Positions 9,258 to 18,776 are shown, numbered from the stretch's first letter. The stretch: DNA of 64,000 nt from CBDCUC01 sp965222485 (GCA_965222485.1 CBDCUC010000039.1:1023698-1087697), one strand, 5' to 3'. Made by a program: numbers and translations. The notes: generated by a model from the letters alone, not told the origin.

Positions 9258-10325
9258 GTGAATCAGACAAACCACCCGAAATTCTCAATTGCCGCGTTGA
9301 CCATGGGCGATCCGGCCGGCATCGGTCTGGAGCTTGCACTCTCCGCCTGGTTAATGCGCAATGACCACGCCCTGAAACCTTTCGTGCTATTTGCTGACGA
9401 AGAGGTCGTGCGTCAAAGAGCGCGCGAAGTAACTCTGAATGTGCCTCTTGCCGTCATCGACGATCTAGACCTGGCAGCGCAAACCTTCTCTACCCACCTC
9501 CCACTTGTGCAGATAACGGTGCCGCGCAAAGTCGTTGCTGGCAAACCCGACCCGGCAAACGCAAGCGCGGTGATAGCTTCAATTGAGACAGCACTAAGCC
9601 ACGTTCGCCAAGAACAATGCTGTGCCATCGTAACAAACCCAATTGCGAAATCGGTTCTGTATAACGCCGGGTTTAGCCATCCGGGACACACGGAATTTCT
9701 AGCGACCCTGGCCGGGGCCCGTTCCGACGGCACCAACTACCGCCCCGTCATGATGCTCTGCGCTGGGTCCTTGCGCGTCATTCCCGCCACCATCCACATT
9801 CCCGTCAGGGACGTGCCGCACACACTCACACCTGAACTCATCATCGAAACGGTGCAGATCACCTATCAGGCATTGCGCAATGACTTTGCCATAACAGCAC
9901 CAAGAGTTGTGCTAACCGGTCTCAATCCACATGCGGGAGAAGATGGCGCAATTGGTGACGAGGAAGAACGCATCATTAAGCCAGCCATCGCCCAATTGCG
10001 CGCCGACGGCATAAATGTGCGCGGACCGCTTCCCGCCGATACGCTGTTTCACAAAACCGCGCGTAAAACTTACGATGCAGCTGTTGCCATGTATCATGAC
10101 CAAGCACTTATTCCGCTGAAAACGATTGCATTTGACGAAGGGATCAACACGACACTGGGCCTACCATTTGTACGCACGTCCCCGGATCACGGTACGGCGT
10201 TTGATATCGCTGGCACAGGCACAGCCTCGCCAATGAGCCTCATTGCCGCCGTCAAACTTGCCCATCGCCAAGCTGAAAACCGTGCAGCACTTGCCGACCG
10301 TATAACAACAGAAGTAAGCGCATGA
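9258..10325 (+). CDS. pdxA: 4-hydroxythreonine-4-phosphate dehydrogenase
   Basis: NAD-dependent enzyme of the DXP-dependent pyridoxal phosphate pathway: it oxidises 4-hydroxythreonine 4-phosphate, leading to 3-amino-1-hydroxyacetone phosphate. Family motifs are MGDPAGIG near the N-terminus, VTNPIAK, HTEFLA, the metal-binding MYHDQALIPLK and the C-terminal RTSPDHGTAFDIAG. The length of 355 aa is slightly above the usual 330. Start is GTG immediately after the surA stop; the gene overlaps rsmA by four bases (ATGA). The surA-pdxA-rsmA order is the usual one in proteobacteria. Confidence 0.96.
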   Translation: MNQTNHPKFSIAALTMGDPAGIGLELALSAWLMRNDHALKPFVLFADEEVVRQRAREVTLNVPLAVIDDLDLAAQTFSTHLPLVQITVPRKVVAGKPDPANASAVIASIETALSHVRQEQCCAIVTNPIAKSVLYNAGFSHPGHTEFLATLAGARSDGTNYRPVMMLCAGSLRVIPATIHIPVRDVPHTLTPELIIETVQITYQALRNDFAITAPRVVLTGLNPHAGEDGAIGDEEERIIKPAIAQLRADGINVRGPLPADTLFHKTARKTYDAAVAMYHDQALIPLKTIAFDEGINTTLGLPFVRTSPDHGTAFDIAGTGTASPMSLIAAVKLAHRQAENRAALADRITTEVSA

Positions 10326-11248
10326 GCGCGCCCGAACATCCCTCTCGTGACGCCCGGCCAGGTGCAAGTCCCGACGATCTACCACCACTGCGTGACGTCA
10401 TCCGCAAACACGGTCTGCGCGCCAAGAAAAGTCTTGGTCAAAACTTTCTTCTGGATCTCAATCTCACGCGCAGAATTGCGCGCCTTGCGGGAAATCTTGA
10501 AAATAGAACTGTTGTCGAGATCGGACCCGGACCCGGCGGTCTGACGCGTGCACTGCTATTAGAAGGCGCCCGTCATGTGATTGCCATCGAACGCGACGAT
10601 CGCTGTCTTGAGGCGCTATCTGAAATCAATGAGCGCTACCCAGGTCGATTGAAAATTCATTCAAGCGACGCGACGGCAATCGACTGGGTCGCCATAGCCG
10701 ATGAAGCACGCCAGTTTCAAGGCGTGGACGGTGACAAAACGGCTGCATCACTCAAACCCATCATAGCTGCAAACCTGCCTTATGGAATTGCAACCAAACT
10801 CCTGGTGACCTGGCTGGAGTCGGAGCCCTGGCCGCCCTGGTACGACATGATGGTCCTGATGTTCCAGAAAGAAGTCGCTGAACGCATCGTTGCCAAACCT
10901 GGTTCCAAGTCATACGGCCGTCTTGCCGTCATTGCCCAGTGGCGGACTGAAGCCTCTCTTGCCCTGACGCTGAAACCGGAAGCCTTTACGCCTCCGCCAA
11001 AAGTTGCATCAGCCGTCGTTGTCTTCAAGCCGCGCGAAAATCCCAATCCAGCCTGTCGTGCCGATGTGTTGTCGCGTATTACGGCCGCCGCGTTTGGGCA
11101 AAGACGCAAAATGCTTCGCCAGAGCCTGAAGCCGCTGTACCGCGAGCCAGAGATATTGTTGCAGAAGATTGGCATCGCCCCCGACTTGCGTGCGGAGGAT
11201 CTCACAGTCAACGACTTCGCACGCTTAGCAAGAGAGCTACAGAACTGA
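10322..11248 (+). CDS. rsmA: 16S rRNA A1518/A1519 N6-dimethyltransferase
   Basis: KsgA/RsmA dimethylates two adjacent adenines in the 3'-terminal helix of 16S rRNA late in 30S assembly. Visible features: KKSLGQNFLLD near residue 38, SAM-binding motif I EIGPGPGGLTRALL, the acidic IERDDR that binds the SAM ribose, and catalytic motif IV NLPYGIATKL. The C-terminal helical domain includes FGQRRKMLRQSLK. At 308 aa it is slightly long owing to a polar N-terminal extension of about 20 residues. Its ATG overlaps the pdxA stop. A branched hairpin with a T-run follows directly. Confidence 0.96.
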   Translation: MSAPEHPSRDARPGASPDDLPPLRDVIRKHGLRAKKSLGQNFLLDLNLTRRIARLAGNLENRTVVEIGPGPGGLTRALLLEGARHVIAIERDDRCLEALSEINERYPGRLKIHSSDATAIDWVAIADEARQFQGVDGDKTAASLKPIIAANLPYGIATKLLVTWLESEPWPPWYDMMVLMFQKEVAERIVAKPGSKSYGRLAVIAQWRTEASLALTLKPEAFTPPPKVASAVVVFKPRENPNPACRADVLSRITAAAFGQRRKMLRQSLKPLYREPEILLQKIGIAPDLRAEDLTVNDFARLARELQN

Positions 11249-11251
11249 CCC

Positions 11252-11331
11252 AACTAACGTGCTCATGGGTATGAGCCCTTACACCACGCCACTTGGGCAA
11301 GTGAAGCTGCACAAGCCCACGTTAGTTTTTT
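11252..11331 (+). terminator. branched (three-way) terminator after rsmA
   Basis: An outer stem pairs AACTAACGT (11252-11260) with ACGTTAGTT (11319-11327). Between the arms are two further perfect hairpins: GCTCAT-GGGT-ATGAGC (11261-11276) and CACTTG-GG-CAAGTG (11290-11303). Six T residues (11326-11331) follow on the plus strand, as expected for a rho-independent terminator of the lptF-rsmA direction. The structure overlaps the stop codon and last base pairs of the convergent gmk gene (stop at 11322-11324). Confidence 0.65.
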
Positions 11332-11978
11332 GGGCGTAGCCCACGTACGAATTCAGACAAGCCCGGTTGCCTTGCGCGCTTCAGCCTCTCCGCATGCAAA
11401 ATTGCTTGCAAGCTCTGCAGACTATCCTCAACGTCGTGATTGATGATGACGTAGTCGTATTCGGCCCAGTGCGAAATTTCGTCGAATGCCTTTTCCATGC
11501 GCTGCTGAACCACATCGGCGCTATCCTGGTTCCTGGTCCTGAGGCGCGTTTCCAAAGCTTCGACCGAAGGCGGCAGTATAAATACCCTCACCAAGTCCGA
11601 CTTGGCTCTCTGAGCCAGCTGTTGCGTTCCCTGCCAGTCGATATCGAACAGAACATCGCGGCCTTGTGCCATAAGCTTCTCAACCGGCGCCCGCGGCGTC
11701 CCATAATGATTGGAAAATACGCACGCCCATTCCAGAAATTCGCTGGCATCTTGCATCTTCAGGAACGTTGCCTCGTCGACAAAGATGTAATCAGTTCCAT
11801 CGACCTCCCCGGGTCGGGGCGCCCGCGTCGTCGCCGAAACCGACATACTCACCTGTGAGTCTTCTTCCAGAAGACGGCGCGCCAAGGTGGTCTTACCCGC
11901 TCCCGAAGGCGACGACAGCACCAGCATCATGCCACGCCGTTCAACCCTCACCTCACAATGTCCCGCAGTATCATTCAA
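11322..11978 (-). CDS. gmk: guanylate kinase
   Basis: Phosphorylates GMP to GDP with ATP. The P-loop SSPSGAGKTTLARR lies near residue 22, with the GMP-binding region RAPRPGEVDGTDYIFV and the lid sequence RLRTRNQDSADVVQQRM following. At 218 aa the length is normal for an alphaproteobacterial Gmk with a short N-terminal extension. The ATG overlaps the end of yicC by eight bases; a shorter form starting at MMLVLSSPSG is possible. It runs with yicC and mltG on the minus strand, and its stop lies inside the convergent rsmA terminator. Confidence 0.96.
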   Translation of the reverse strand: MNDTAGHCEVRVERRGMMLVLSSPSGAGKTTLARRLLEEDSQVSMSVSATTRAPRPGEVDGTDYIFVDEATFLKMQDASEFLEWACVFSNHYGTPRAPVEKLMAQGRDVLFDIDWQGTQQLAQRAKSDLVRVFILPPSVEALETRLRTRNQDSADVVQQRMEKAFDEISHWAEYDYVIINHDVEDSLQSLQAILHAERLKRARQPGLSEFVRGLRPKN

Positions 11979-12858
11979 CGTTCTGAACCTGTTCGCGCAT
12001 TTGGTCGATCAGTACTTTCAACGCAAGTCCCGAGCGAGTGATGGCATCGTCATTCGATTTTGAACACAACGTATTCGCCTCACGATTAAATTCCTGCGCC
12101 AAAAAATCAAACTTCCGGCCAACCGCGCCCTCAGCTGCCAACAACTCCCGCGCAGCACTGATGTGTGTCGTTAGTCGTTTAAGTTCCTCTTCCACATCCG
12201 CACGCGTCGCCAACAATGCCGCTTCCTGGTGCAAACGGACTTCGTCAAGTGACTTGTCTGCACCGAGCAGCATATTGACCTGCTCAGTAAGCCGTTCGCG
12301 GATCGCCTCCGGTGCCCGTGCAGGAGAGCGCGAGATCTCCTCCACCAACCGTTCCATGTCGTCGATTTGAGCACCCACGACACGGGAAAGTTTTGCACCT
12401 TCTTCACCACGCGCCTCAGCCAACTGCTCGACCGCCCTTCGAAGAGACGTCTTCAGGGCTGCAAGGAAGTCCTCGTTGTCGACACTGGCTGCATCTTTGT
12501 CCACGGTCTCCAGAACACCTTTGAGTGCCAGTAACCCCTCCGCCGTTGGCGGGGCACAACCAGCAACTTCCCGCACTCTGTCAGCGGCGGCCAAAACTTG
12601 CGCCAGAGCGTCTTCATTTATTTGGATCGCTGTTGTGCGCGTTTCCCGCTGCAGTGTCAGATTGACATTTACGTTCCCGCGAACGAGCAACGCGCCCGTC
12701 ACTTCACGGACGGTGGGTTCCAGGCTTTCAAACCCCGGCGGCAGTCGCATTCGCACATCAAGACTGCGACCGTTAACGCTACGCAACTCCCAGTACCAAG
12801 TCGCAGCATCATGACTGCCTTGAATCCGGGCAAACCCGGTCATGCTGTTCAAACTCAT
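11971..12858 (-). CDS. yicC: YicC/YloC family endoribonuclease
   Basis: Matches the YicC family, described in other bacteria as an endoribonuclease. The N-terminal YicC_N region begins MSLNSMTGFAR and includes ELRSVNGRSLDVRMRLPPGFE; the C-terminal DUF1732-type region contains KSLDEVRLHQEAALLATRADVEEELKR (split here for reading: KSLDEVRLHQ, then ATRADVEEEL) and the ending ALKVLIDQMREQVQNVE. The start is set at MSLNSMTGF because this is the conserved N-terminus; a longer upstream frame exists but is not conserved. Length is 295 aa. It overlaps gmk, as is common in alphaproteobacteria. Confidence 0.93.
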   Translation of the reverse strand: MSLNSMTGFARIQGSHDAATWYWELRSVNGRSLDVRMRLPPGFESLEPTVREVTGALLVRGNVNVNLTLQRETRTTAIQINEDALAQVLAAADRVREVAGCAPPTAEGLLALKGVLETVDKDAASVDNEDFLAALKTSLRRAVEQLAEARGEEGAKLSRVVGAQIDDMERLVEEISRSPARAPEAIRERLTEQVNMLLGADKSLDEVRLHQEAALLATRADVEEELKRLTTHISAARELLAAEGAVGRKFDFLAQEFNREANTLCSKSNDDAITRSGLALKVLIDQMREQVQNVE

Positions 12859-13023
12859 GAATGAGCAGCGCTCCCAATATTCATGGGTCGCTCTTGAGAG
12901 ACCCCACGCCAGATAACGCACGAAGAGGCACAATACCAATTTTGCGTACCACGCGCCTAGCGCGCACGCGGAACTTACGGCATGTCGACGATATTATGAA
13001 GTCGTCTGCGGTTGTCGGCGCTC

Positions 13024-14418
13024 TTAGGGCGCGGATTTGCGTTCGGGCAGCGGAATAGAAACCAATGTGCCCTGGGCGTCAGCCGGCGCGGTCGCCTTCT
13101 CATTTCCGCCAGCGGTAGCGGCATCTTCCGCCGTGCTCAGCAGTTTAATGGCGCCAGAGTCGGCCGCCGCCGCCGCGACGTTGCTGGCCACGCTCGGGCC
13201 TGACCCTTCTGTATTTGCACCTTCGGGTGCCTCAGGATCGTTTGCTGCGGCCGCCGCCGCCTTTTTGGCTTTACGTGCGTCCCGCTCAACCTTGCGCCAA
13301 TTGGCGACCGCCCGATTGTGCTGCTTGAGCGTCTCCGAGAAAATATGACCGCCTGTGCCGTCGGCGACGAAATAGAACTCTTTAGTCTTTGCGGGATTGA
13401 GAACGGCGCGCAATGCTTCCCGACCGGGATTACAGATCGGGCCTTTCGGAAGCCCATCGATTTGATAAGTGTTGTATGGCGTCTTTTGATTTATGTCCGT
13501 GCGATAGATCGGCCGGCCCAAGCTACCTTTCCCGCCTGCGATGCCATAAATGATCGTTGGATCTGATTGCAGGCGCATTCCTTTATTGAGACGGTTGATA
13601 AAAACACCCGCAACACGTTCCCGCTCGTCTTTGACCCCCGTTTCCTTTTCCACGATCGAGGCCAGGATCACTGCTTCCTCAGGTGTCTTAATGGGGAGGC
13701 CCTCTTGCCGCTCGCTCCAAACGCGCTGCAAATAATTTTGTGCTTCAAGCTGCATGCGCTTGATGAGCTCTTGTCGGTCCATCCCCTTTGAGAACCGGTA
13801 AGTGTCGGGAAGCAGGGAACCTTCAGCGGGAATGCTAACGATCTCTCCAGTGAGATCCTCGCTAGCGCGCATGCGTTCAACGATCTGCTGGCTGGTCAAC
13901 CCTTCGGGGACCGCAAATTTGTACAGCACCGCCTTGCCGGAAACCAGAGTATCAAGGACCTTGCTCATGCTGGAGTGTTTAGGGAACTCGTACTCGCCCG
14001 CCTGCATGTTGACGCGCCCGTCACCAAAGTAAGACTTGAACATGTGATTGATGAGGAAGGTCCAGCGACTTGCAATAATACCTTCGCGCTCAAGCCGGGA
14101 GGCGATTTGAATGCGTCCCTCACCGCGAGGGATCGCGATAGTCCGCGCTGCTTCGAGCGGACCAGGTTGTGTGAACTGATAACTGAAGAACAAGCCCGCG
14201 GCACCCACCGACGCCATGAGGACAAGCGCAACTGTCATTACACCGCTGATGACCCGCACAAACCCACTCAGCCGACGACGCCCTTCCCGATGACGCACAC
14301 GCCGGCCGCGCGGCGGCTCCGGCGCACGCGCCGGTTCTAAAAGCTCAGCCGGACTACGCGGCCGAATTCCGTGGCCGGGTCCGGACAATACCGGCGGATC
14401 CACTCGACGGACGCTCAT
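13024..14418 (-). CDS. mltG: endolytic murein transglycosylase MltG (YceG-like)
   Basis: Inner-membrane lytic transglycosylase that cleaves nascent glycan strands and so helps set their length. Domain order: a polar Pro/Arg-rich cytoplasmic N-terminus (about 50 residues), one transmembrane helix (about 53-77), a LysM-like subdomain (IPRGEGRIQIASRLE), then the YceG catalytic domain with ILASIVEKETG containing the catalytic Glu and SDPTIIYGI. After the domain comes a low-complexity Ala/Lys/Pro tail of about 90 residues, which is not part of the fold. It is 464 aa, longer than E. coli MltG because of the two tails. Confidence 0.94.
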   Translation of the reverse strand: MSVRRVDPPVLSGPGHGIRPRSPAELLEPARAPEPPRGRRVRHREGRRRLSGFVRVISGVMTVALVLMASVGAAGLFFSYQFTQPGPLEAARTIAIPRGEGRIQIASRLEREGIIASRWTFLINHMFKSYFGDGRVNMQAGEYEFPKHSSMSKVLDTLVSGKAVLYKFAVPEGLTSQQIVERMRASEDLTGEIVSIPAEGSLLPDTYRFSKGMDRQELIKRMQLEAQNYLQRVWSERQEGLPIKTPEEAVILASIVEKETGVKDERERVAGVFINRLNKGMRLQSDPTIIYGIAGGKGSLGRPIYRTDINQKTPYNTYQIDGLPKGPICNPGREALRAVLNPAKTKEFYFVADGTGGHIFSETLKQHNRAVANWRKVERDARKAKKAAAAAANDPEAPEGANTEGSGPSVASNVAAAAADSGAIKLLSTAEDAATAGGNEKATAPADAQGTLVSIPLPERKSAP

Positions 14419-14851
14419 TAGCTCATGCCCCTCTCAACGACAACGGGCCGACATCCAGCCGGTATCTCGCTGTCGCTATCGTAATCACTTGACGATCTAA
14501 CCCGCGCACAATTTAAACCGTTGGTGGCGATTGATCGCTAGCCACACCTCACCGTGCAGACACCGGTGTTATCTCAGCAAACCATTGTGACCATAACGAA
14601 GTTCACCATGACAGCTGAGCAGCAAAAACAAAGCCGCCATAGAATCAAACGGGGTTACTACACCACCAATTTCCGTATGATTTCGAACGCAAATTTCGCT
14701 TGTTCCAACCCTTTGCCAAAGCCTGCCAACTGCCCATCACACTAGCTGGAATTATGGCAAAACATCGTTGCGGCAGCCCCCGTGAGCTCCCTGTGCTCCT
14801 CAAATACGGCTGCAATTTTGCAATGGGCCGTGATCGGTGGAAAAGGCCAGA
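14419..14851. other. intergenic region between mltG and fabF
   Basis: About 430 bp between the mltG start and the fabF stop, both on the minus strand, so it should hold the mltG promoter and possibly the fabF 3' end. I saw no convincing small gene, repeat or terminator. Confidence 0.4.
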
Positions 14852-16117
14852 TCAGCCCTTGTGCCGACGCATGACGAGCGATGCGTTCGTGCCGCCGAAA
14901 CCGAATGAGTTCGATAGGACTGTGTTGATTTCTGTCTTCTTCGCCTTGCGCGGCGCTAAATCAATCTTGGTTTCGACAGATGGATTGTCCAGATTAAGAG
15001 TTGGCGGCGCCGTATTATCTCGCATCGCAAGAATAGAGAAAATCGCTTCCACAGCGCCGGCCGCGCCCAGCAGGTGTCCAATCGCCGACTTTGTCGATGA
15101 CATCGTCAGTTTGTCTGCAGCCTCACCAAACAATCGTTCAACCGCACCCAGTTCAATTTCGTCGCCCATTGGAGTCGATGTGCCGTGGGCGTTGACGTAA
15201 TCGATCTCACTGGGCTCGATCCCCGCGCGCGCTAACGCCGCCTTCATACAACGGTAGCCGCCGTCACCGGATTCCTCCGGAGCTGTGATGTGATAGGCGT
15301 CGCCGGACATGCCATAGCCAATCACTTCAGCGTAGATTTTGGCACCGCGCGCCTGCGCGTGCTCCAGACTTTCCAAGATGACGATACCGGCACCTTCACC
15401 CATCACGAAGCCGTCGCGATCCTTATCATAGGGTCGAGACGCTTTGGTCGGCTCGTCATTGAAATTCGTCGACAGCGCACGGCACGCGGCAAACCCCGCC
15501 AAAGCAATCCGGCAAATTGGACTTTCCGTTCCACCGGCCACCATCAAATCGGCATCACCCAGCGCGACGAGACGCGCTGCATCGCCAATCGCATGCGCCC
15601 CCGTTGAGCAGGCGGTCACGACGGCATGGTTCGGGCCCTTGAGCTGGTGGTAAATTGAAACATAGCCGGACGCTAAATTGATGAGCCGGCCCGGGATGAA
15701 AAATGGGCTCACGCGGCGCGGGCCCTTCTCCTTCAACAAAATGGACGTGTCCGCGATGCCTGATAGGCCGCCGATACCCGAACCAATGAGAACACCGGAG
15801 CGTTCTTGTTTTTCCTTTGTATCGGCTTTGAAGTCAGCATCTTTCAAAGCCTGTTCGGCAGCAGATATGGCGTAGATGATGAAGTCATCCACCTTGCGCT
15901 GTTCTTTGGGCTCCATCCAATCGTTCGGATTGAATTTGCCATCCGAAGTTTCACCGCGCGGGATGAAACAGGCAATCTGACTTGAAATATCGGAGACTTC
16001 GAATTCTTCGACGCGGCGGGCTCCATTTTCGCCTGATAACAGGCGTTGCCAACTGGGCTCCACACCGCAACCCAGTGGTGTAACCAAACCCAGACCCGTG
16101 ACAACGACGCGCCGCAT
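14852..16117 (-). CDS. fabF: beta-ketoacyl-ACP synthase II
   Basis: Condenses acyl-ACP with malonyl-ACP in fatty acid elongation. The Cys-His-His triad is visible: VTACSTGAHAIG (nucleophile Cys), NAHGTSTPMGD (His) and KSAIGHLLGAAG (His). The start at MRRVVVTGLG is the conserved N-terminus and has GAGAGG upstream; an upstream in-frame extension is ignored. The length of 421 aa is standard. It lies 200 bp downstream of acpP with a stable hairpin between them. Confidence 0.97.
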   Translation of the reverse strand: MRRVVVTGLGLVTPLGCGVEPSWQRLLSGENGARRVEEFEVSDISSQIACFIPRGETSDGKFNPNDWMEPKEQRKVDDFIIYAISAAEQALKDADFKADTKEKQERSGVLIGSGIGGLSGIADTSILLKEKGPRRVSPFFIPGRLINLASGYVSIYHQLKGPNHAVVTACSTGAHAIGDAARLVALGDADLMVAGGTESPICRIALAGFAACRALSTNFNDEPTKASRPYDKDRDGFVMGEGAGIVILESLEHAQARGAKIYAEVIGYGMSGDAYHITAPEESGDGGYRCMKAALARAGIEPSEIDYVNAHGTSTPMGDEIELGAVERLFGEAADKLTMSSTKSAIGHLLGAAGAVEAIFSILAMRDNTAPPTLNLDNPSVETKIDLAPRKAKKTEINTVLSNSFGFGGTNASLVMRRHKG

Positions 16118-16214
16118 GCCTCTCAATTCCCCCAGAAACCCTTGTTGACCAACCGTTAGAGGTTTAGCCGGAGAAGCGTCGGGTCTCAATCAATTCGTTG
16201 TTCGTGCAATTAGT

Positions 16215-16236
16215 GGTCCGTGCGCTGGCACGGACC
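16215..16236 (-). other. stable hairpin between acpP and fabF
   Basis: GGTCCGTGC and GCACGGACC form a perfect 9-bp GC-rich stem with a GCTG loop. No T-run follows in the direction of transcription, so it is not a classical terminator. It could be a processing or stabilising element that lets acpP be expressed above fabF (inference). Confidence 0.4.
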
Positions 16237-16317
16237 GGACAATCAGGGCGCAGACCACGTTCGGCATCCACCCTGAAAATCGGTCCGACTCGACGGGCAC
16301 GGTGTGCCTACTTCTGC

Positions 16318-16560
16318 CTAGGCAGCGCTCGCGTTCTTTTCAAGGAACTTAACAGCATCGCCAACGGTTAGGATATGTTCGGCTGCATCGTCGGGAATTT
16401 CACACCCGAATTCCTCTTCGAACGCCATGACCAGCTCGACAGTATCGAGACTGTCTGCGCCAAGGTCGTCGATGAAGCTGGCGTTTTCGCTCACCTTTTC
16501 GGCCTCTACGCCCAAATTCTCGACAACGATCTTTTTCACGCGCTCTGCGACATCACTCAT
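16318..16560 (-). CDS. acpP: acyl carrier protein
   Basis: Small acidic carrier (80 aa) that holds fatty acyl chains on 4'-phosphopantetheine. The attachment Ser is in GADSLDTVEL, and the four-helix pattern VAERVKKIVVENLGV ... FLEKN is clear. GTGAGGGA lies upstream of the ATG, and a TTGACA (complement of 16612-16617) lies about 50 bp from the start without a clear -10 partner. It is flanked by fabF and fabG as in most alphaproteobacteria. Confidence 0.97.
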   Translation of the reverse strand: MSDVAERVKKIVVENLGVEAEKVSENASFIDDLGADSLDTVELVMAFEEEFGCEIPDDAAEHILTVGDAVKFLEKNASAA

Positions 16561-16967
16561 CGTGTTCCCTCACATCCTTTTCATAAAGTCCGCACGAAGC
16601 GGGGTTCTTCTTGTCAATTCCAATTCATCCGCAACCAGCCGCCTGGTGACCGCGTTGTAGTGCTGCGGCAGGCGTCCAGTCGCGAAATTCAAAGCCGACG
16701 ATCCTCAGCTTCGCAGAGCAGGCAAGATACCGGAACGATCCGGGTCCTTGTGGCTCGTGCGTCCGAAGCATCTCAGCACAGACCTAAAGCCAACGCGGAA
16801 CACCAGAGCTTTTCCTGGGCAAACCGATCGGCTCGTTATCATACTTCCTGGGGCTTGACCAGCTTGGCACCCCGTCCCGTCCCACCATAAAATCAGGGCC
16901 AGGCCTGGTTAGGTCATCGCGTCGCAGGTTTTGAGCCGGCGAAGCGCCCACATTTTTTGAACAAAGA
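16561..16967. other. intergenic region upstream of acpP
   Basis: About 400 bp separating acpP from fabG, probably the acpP promoter and leader. A short CCGC-TTCGT-GCGG hairpin lies just upstream of the acpP ribosome binding site (near 16590-16602). No gene was recognised; open frames here look like chance. Confidence 0.4.
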
Positions 16968-17720
16968 TCAGACCATTGCCATCCCGCCATTGATGTGAAG
17001 TGTCTGGCCGGTCATATACCCGCCCGGCCCACTGGCCAAGTAAAGGGCACCTGCTGCCACGTCCTCTGGCTCGCCAAAGCGCTGGGTGGGGATCATTTTT
17101 GAGATTTCTTCAGTCTGCTTGTCGTTTAAAACGTCCGTCATCGCCGTTTTGATGAACCCTGGCGCAATGCAATTCGCGGTAATACCGCGCGAGGCAACCT
17201 CTCTGGCAAGCGACTTGGTCATGCCGATCATTCCCGCCTTTGACGCCGCATAGTTGGCCTGGCCTGGATTACCAAACACGCCGGAAACAGATGAAATGTT
17301 GATAATGCGGCCGTAGCCGCTTTTGTTGCGCATCATGTGACGTGCTGCAGCCCGCATCAGCATGAATGCCGATGTCATGTTGACGGCAACGACGTCGTCC
17401 CATTGCTCATCCTTCATGACCATCAGCAAATTGTCTTTGGTCAGGCCGGCGTTGTTGACCAGGATGTCGAGTTGCCCAACCTTCTCGAGCGCCTGATCCA
17501 CCAATTTGGAGACGGCCTCTCTATCGCTGAGGTCGCAGGCCAGAACATGCACGCGCTCGCCCAATTCAGCGGCCAGCGTGTTGAGCTTGTCCACCTGGCG
17601 GCCAGTGATGATCACCGTAGCGCCGGCGCCGTGGAAAGCGCGTGCAATCGCGCCACCAATTCCACCTGTCGCCCCTGTCACCAGCGCCGTCTTGCCCGAT
17701 AGATCAAACATGTCGCTCAT
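16968..17720 (-). CDS. fabG: 3-oxoacyl-ACP reductase
   Basis: NADPH-dependent SDR reducing 3-oxoacyl-ACP in fatty acid elongation. Cofactor loop TGATGGIGGAIA near residue 14, NNAG, catalytic Ser in INISSVSG and YAASKAG (Tyr and Lys) are all present. The start MSDMFDLSG has AAGAAGGA upstream; the longer frame is not conserved. Length is 250 aa. It sits between fabD and acpP, which supports FabG rather than another SDR. Confidence 0.96.
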   Translation of the reverse strand: MSDMFDLSGKTALVTGATGGIGGAIARAFHGAGATVIITGRQVDKLNTLAAELGERVHVLACDLSDREAVSKLVDQALEKVGQLDILVNNAGLTKDNLLMVMKDEQWDDVVAVNMTSAFMLMRAAARHMMRNKSGYGRIINISSVSGVFGNPGQANYAASKAGMIGMTKSLAREVASRGITANCIAPGFIKTAMTDVLNDKQTEEISKMIPTQRFGEPEDVAAGALYLASGPGGYMTGQTLHINGGMAMV

Positions 17721-17834
17721 AGTCCTTCTTCCAAAAATCCATTCCGTCCCGCCAACATTCACGGGTAAGTACCGTCAAACCAACTCCTGCCGTGCGGGGT
17801 AGCTACGGCACAACCAGCCTCGCCGGCACCATCA

Positions 17835-18776
17835 TCAAAGCCCGCTAATCGCAGCCTCGATATCCGCCGGCGTACCGACGCTGCTTGCATTCAGTGTCTT
17901 CTCTGTGCGCCGCACCAAGCCCGCCAGCACCTTACCGCAACCGATCTCGTAAATATCCGTGACGCCGTTGGCTGTCATGCAGGTAACACTTTCCCGCCAG
18001 CGAACCGTTCCAGTAACCTGCTCCACCAGCCGCGCCCGAATATCATCCACATCATCGATGGGGGCCGCCAGAACATTCGCCACAACCGGCACCACCGGCG
18101 CGCGCATTTCCACGCTAGCAAGCGCCTCCGCCATGGCATCAGCCGCAGGTTGCATCAACGAACAATGGAAGGGCGCCGACACAGGAAGTGCCACCGCTCG
18201 GCGAACACCGAACTCTTTGCCCATGTTCAAAACCCGGTTAATCGCAGCCTTGCTTCCTGACAGGACAACCTGTGCGGGTTCATTGTCGTTTGCCACCTGA
18301 CAAACCTCACCCTCTCCCGCCGCCGCAGCAACCTTCTCCGCAATATCGAGCCCGACACCTAGTAGGGCGGCCATACCGCCTTCACCAACCGGAACCGCAG
18401 CCTGCATCGCCTGTCCGCGCAACCTCAAAAGACGCGCCGTGTCGGCTATCGAAAACGTGCCGGCTGCCGCGAGTGCAGAGTATTCGCCCAACGAATGGCC
18501 GGCGACGAACTTGACCTTGTCCGCCAGTTTAAATCCGTGTTCCGCCTCAAGCACCCGCATAACAGCCATGGACACGGCCATCAGCGCAGGCTGTGCATTC
18601 TGCGTAAGCGTCAGCGTGTCCTTAGGCCCGTCCCACATGATCTGGGTTAGCTTTTCGCCCAGCGCCTCATCAATCTCATCGAACACCTGTTGGGCCGCCG
18701 GAAAGGCCTGCGCCAATTCCTGTCCCATGCCGACCTCCTGGCTACCCTGGCCAGGAAAAACAAATGCGACCGCCAT
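17835..18776 (-). CDS. fabD: malonyl CoA-ACP transacylase
   Basis: Transfers malonyl from CoA to ACP. Motifs: FPGQGSQ at the N-terminus, the nucleophile Ser in GHSLGEYSALAAAG, the malonate-binding Arg in LRLRGQAMQ and the catalytic His in PVSAPFHCSLM. The length of 313 aa is standard. It is the first gene of the minus-strand fabD-fabG-acpP-fabF block. Confidence 0.97.
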   Translation of the reverse strand: MAVAFVFPGQGSQEVGMGQELAQAFPAAQQVFDEIDEALGEKLTQIMWDGPKDTLTLTQNAQPALMAVSMAVMRVLEAEHGFKLADKVKFVAGHSLGEYSALAAAGTFSIADTARLLRLRGQAMQAAVPVGEGGMAALLGVGLDIAEKVAAAAGEGEVCQVANDNEPAQVVLSGSKAAINRVLNMGKEFGVRRAVALPVSAPFHCSLMQPAADAMAEALASVEMRAPVVPVVANVLAAPIDDVDDIRARLVEQVTGTVRWRESVTCMTANGVTDIYEIGCGKVLAGLVRRTEKTLNASSVGTPADIEAAISGL

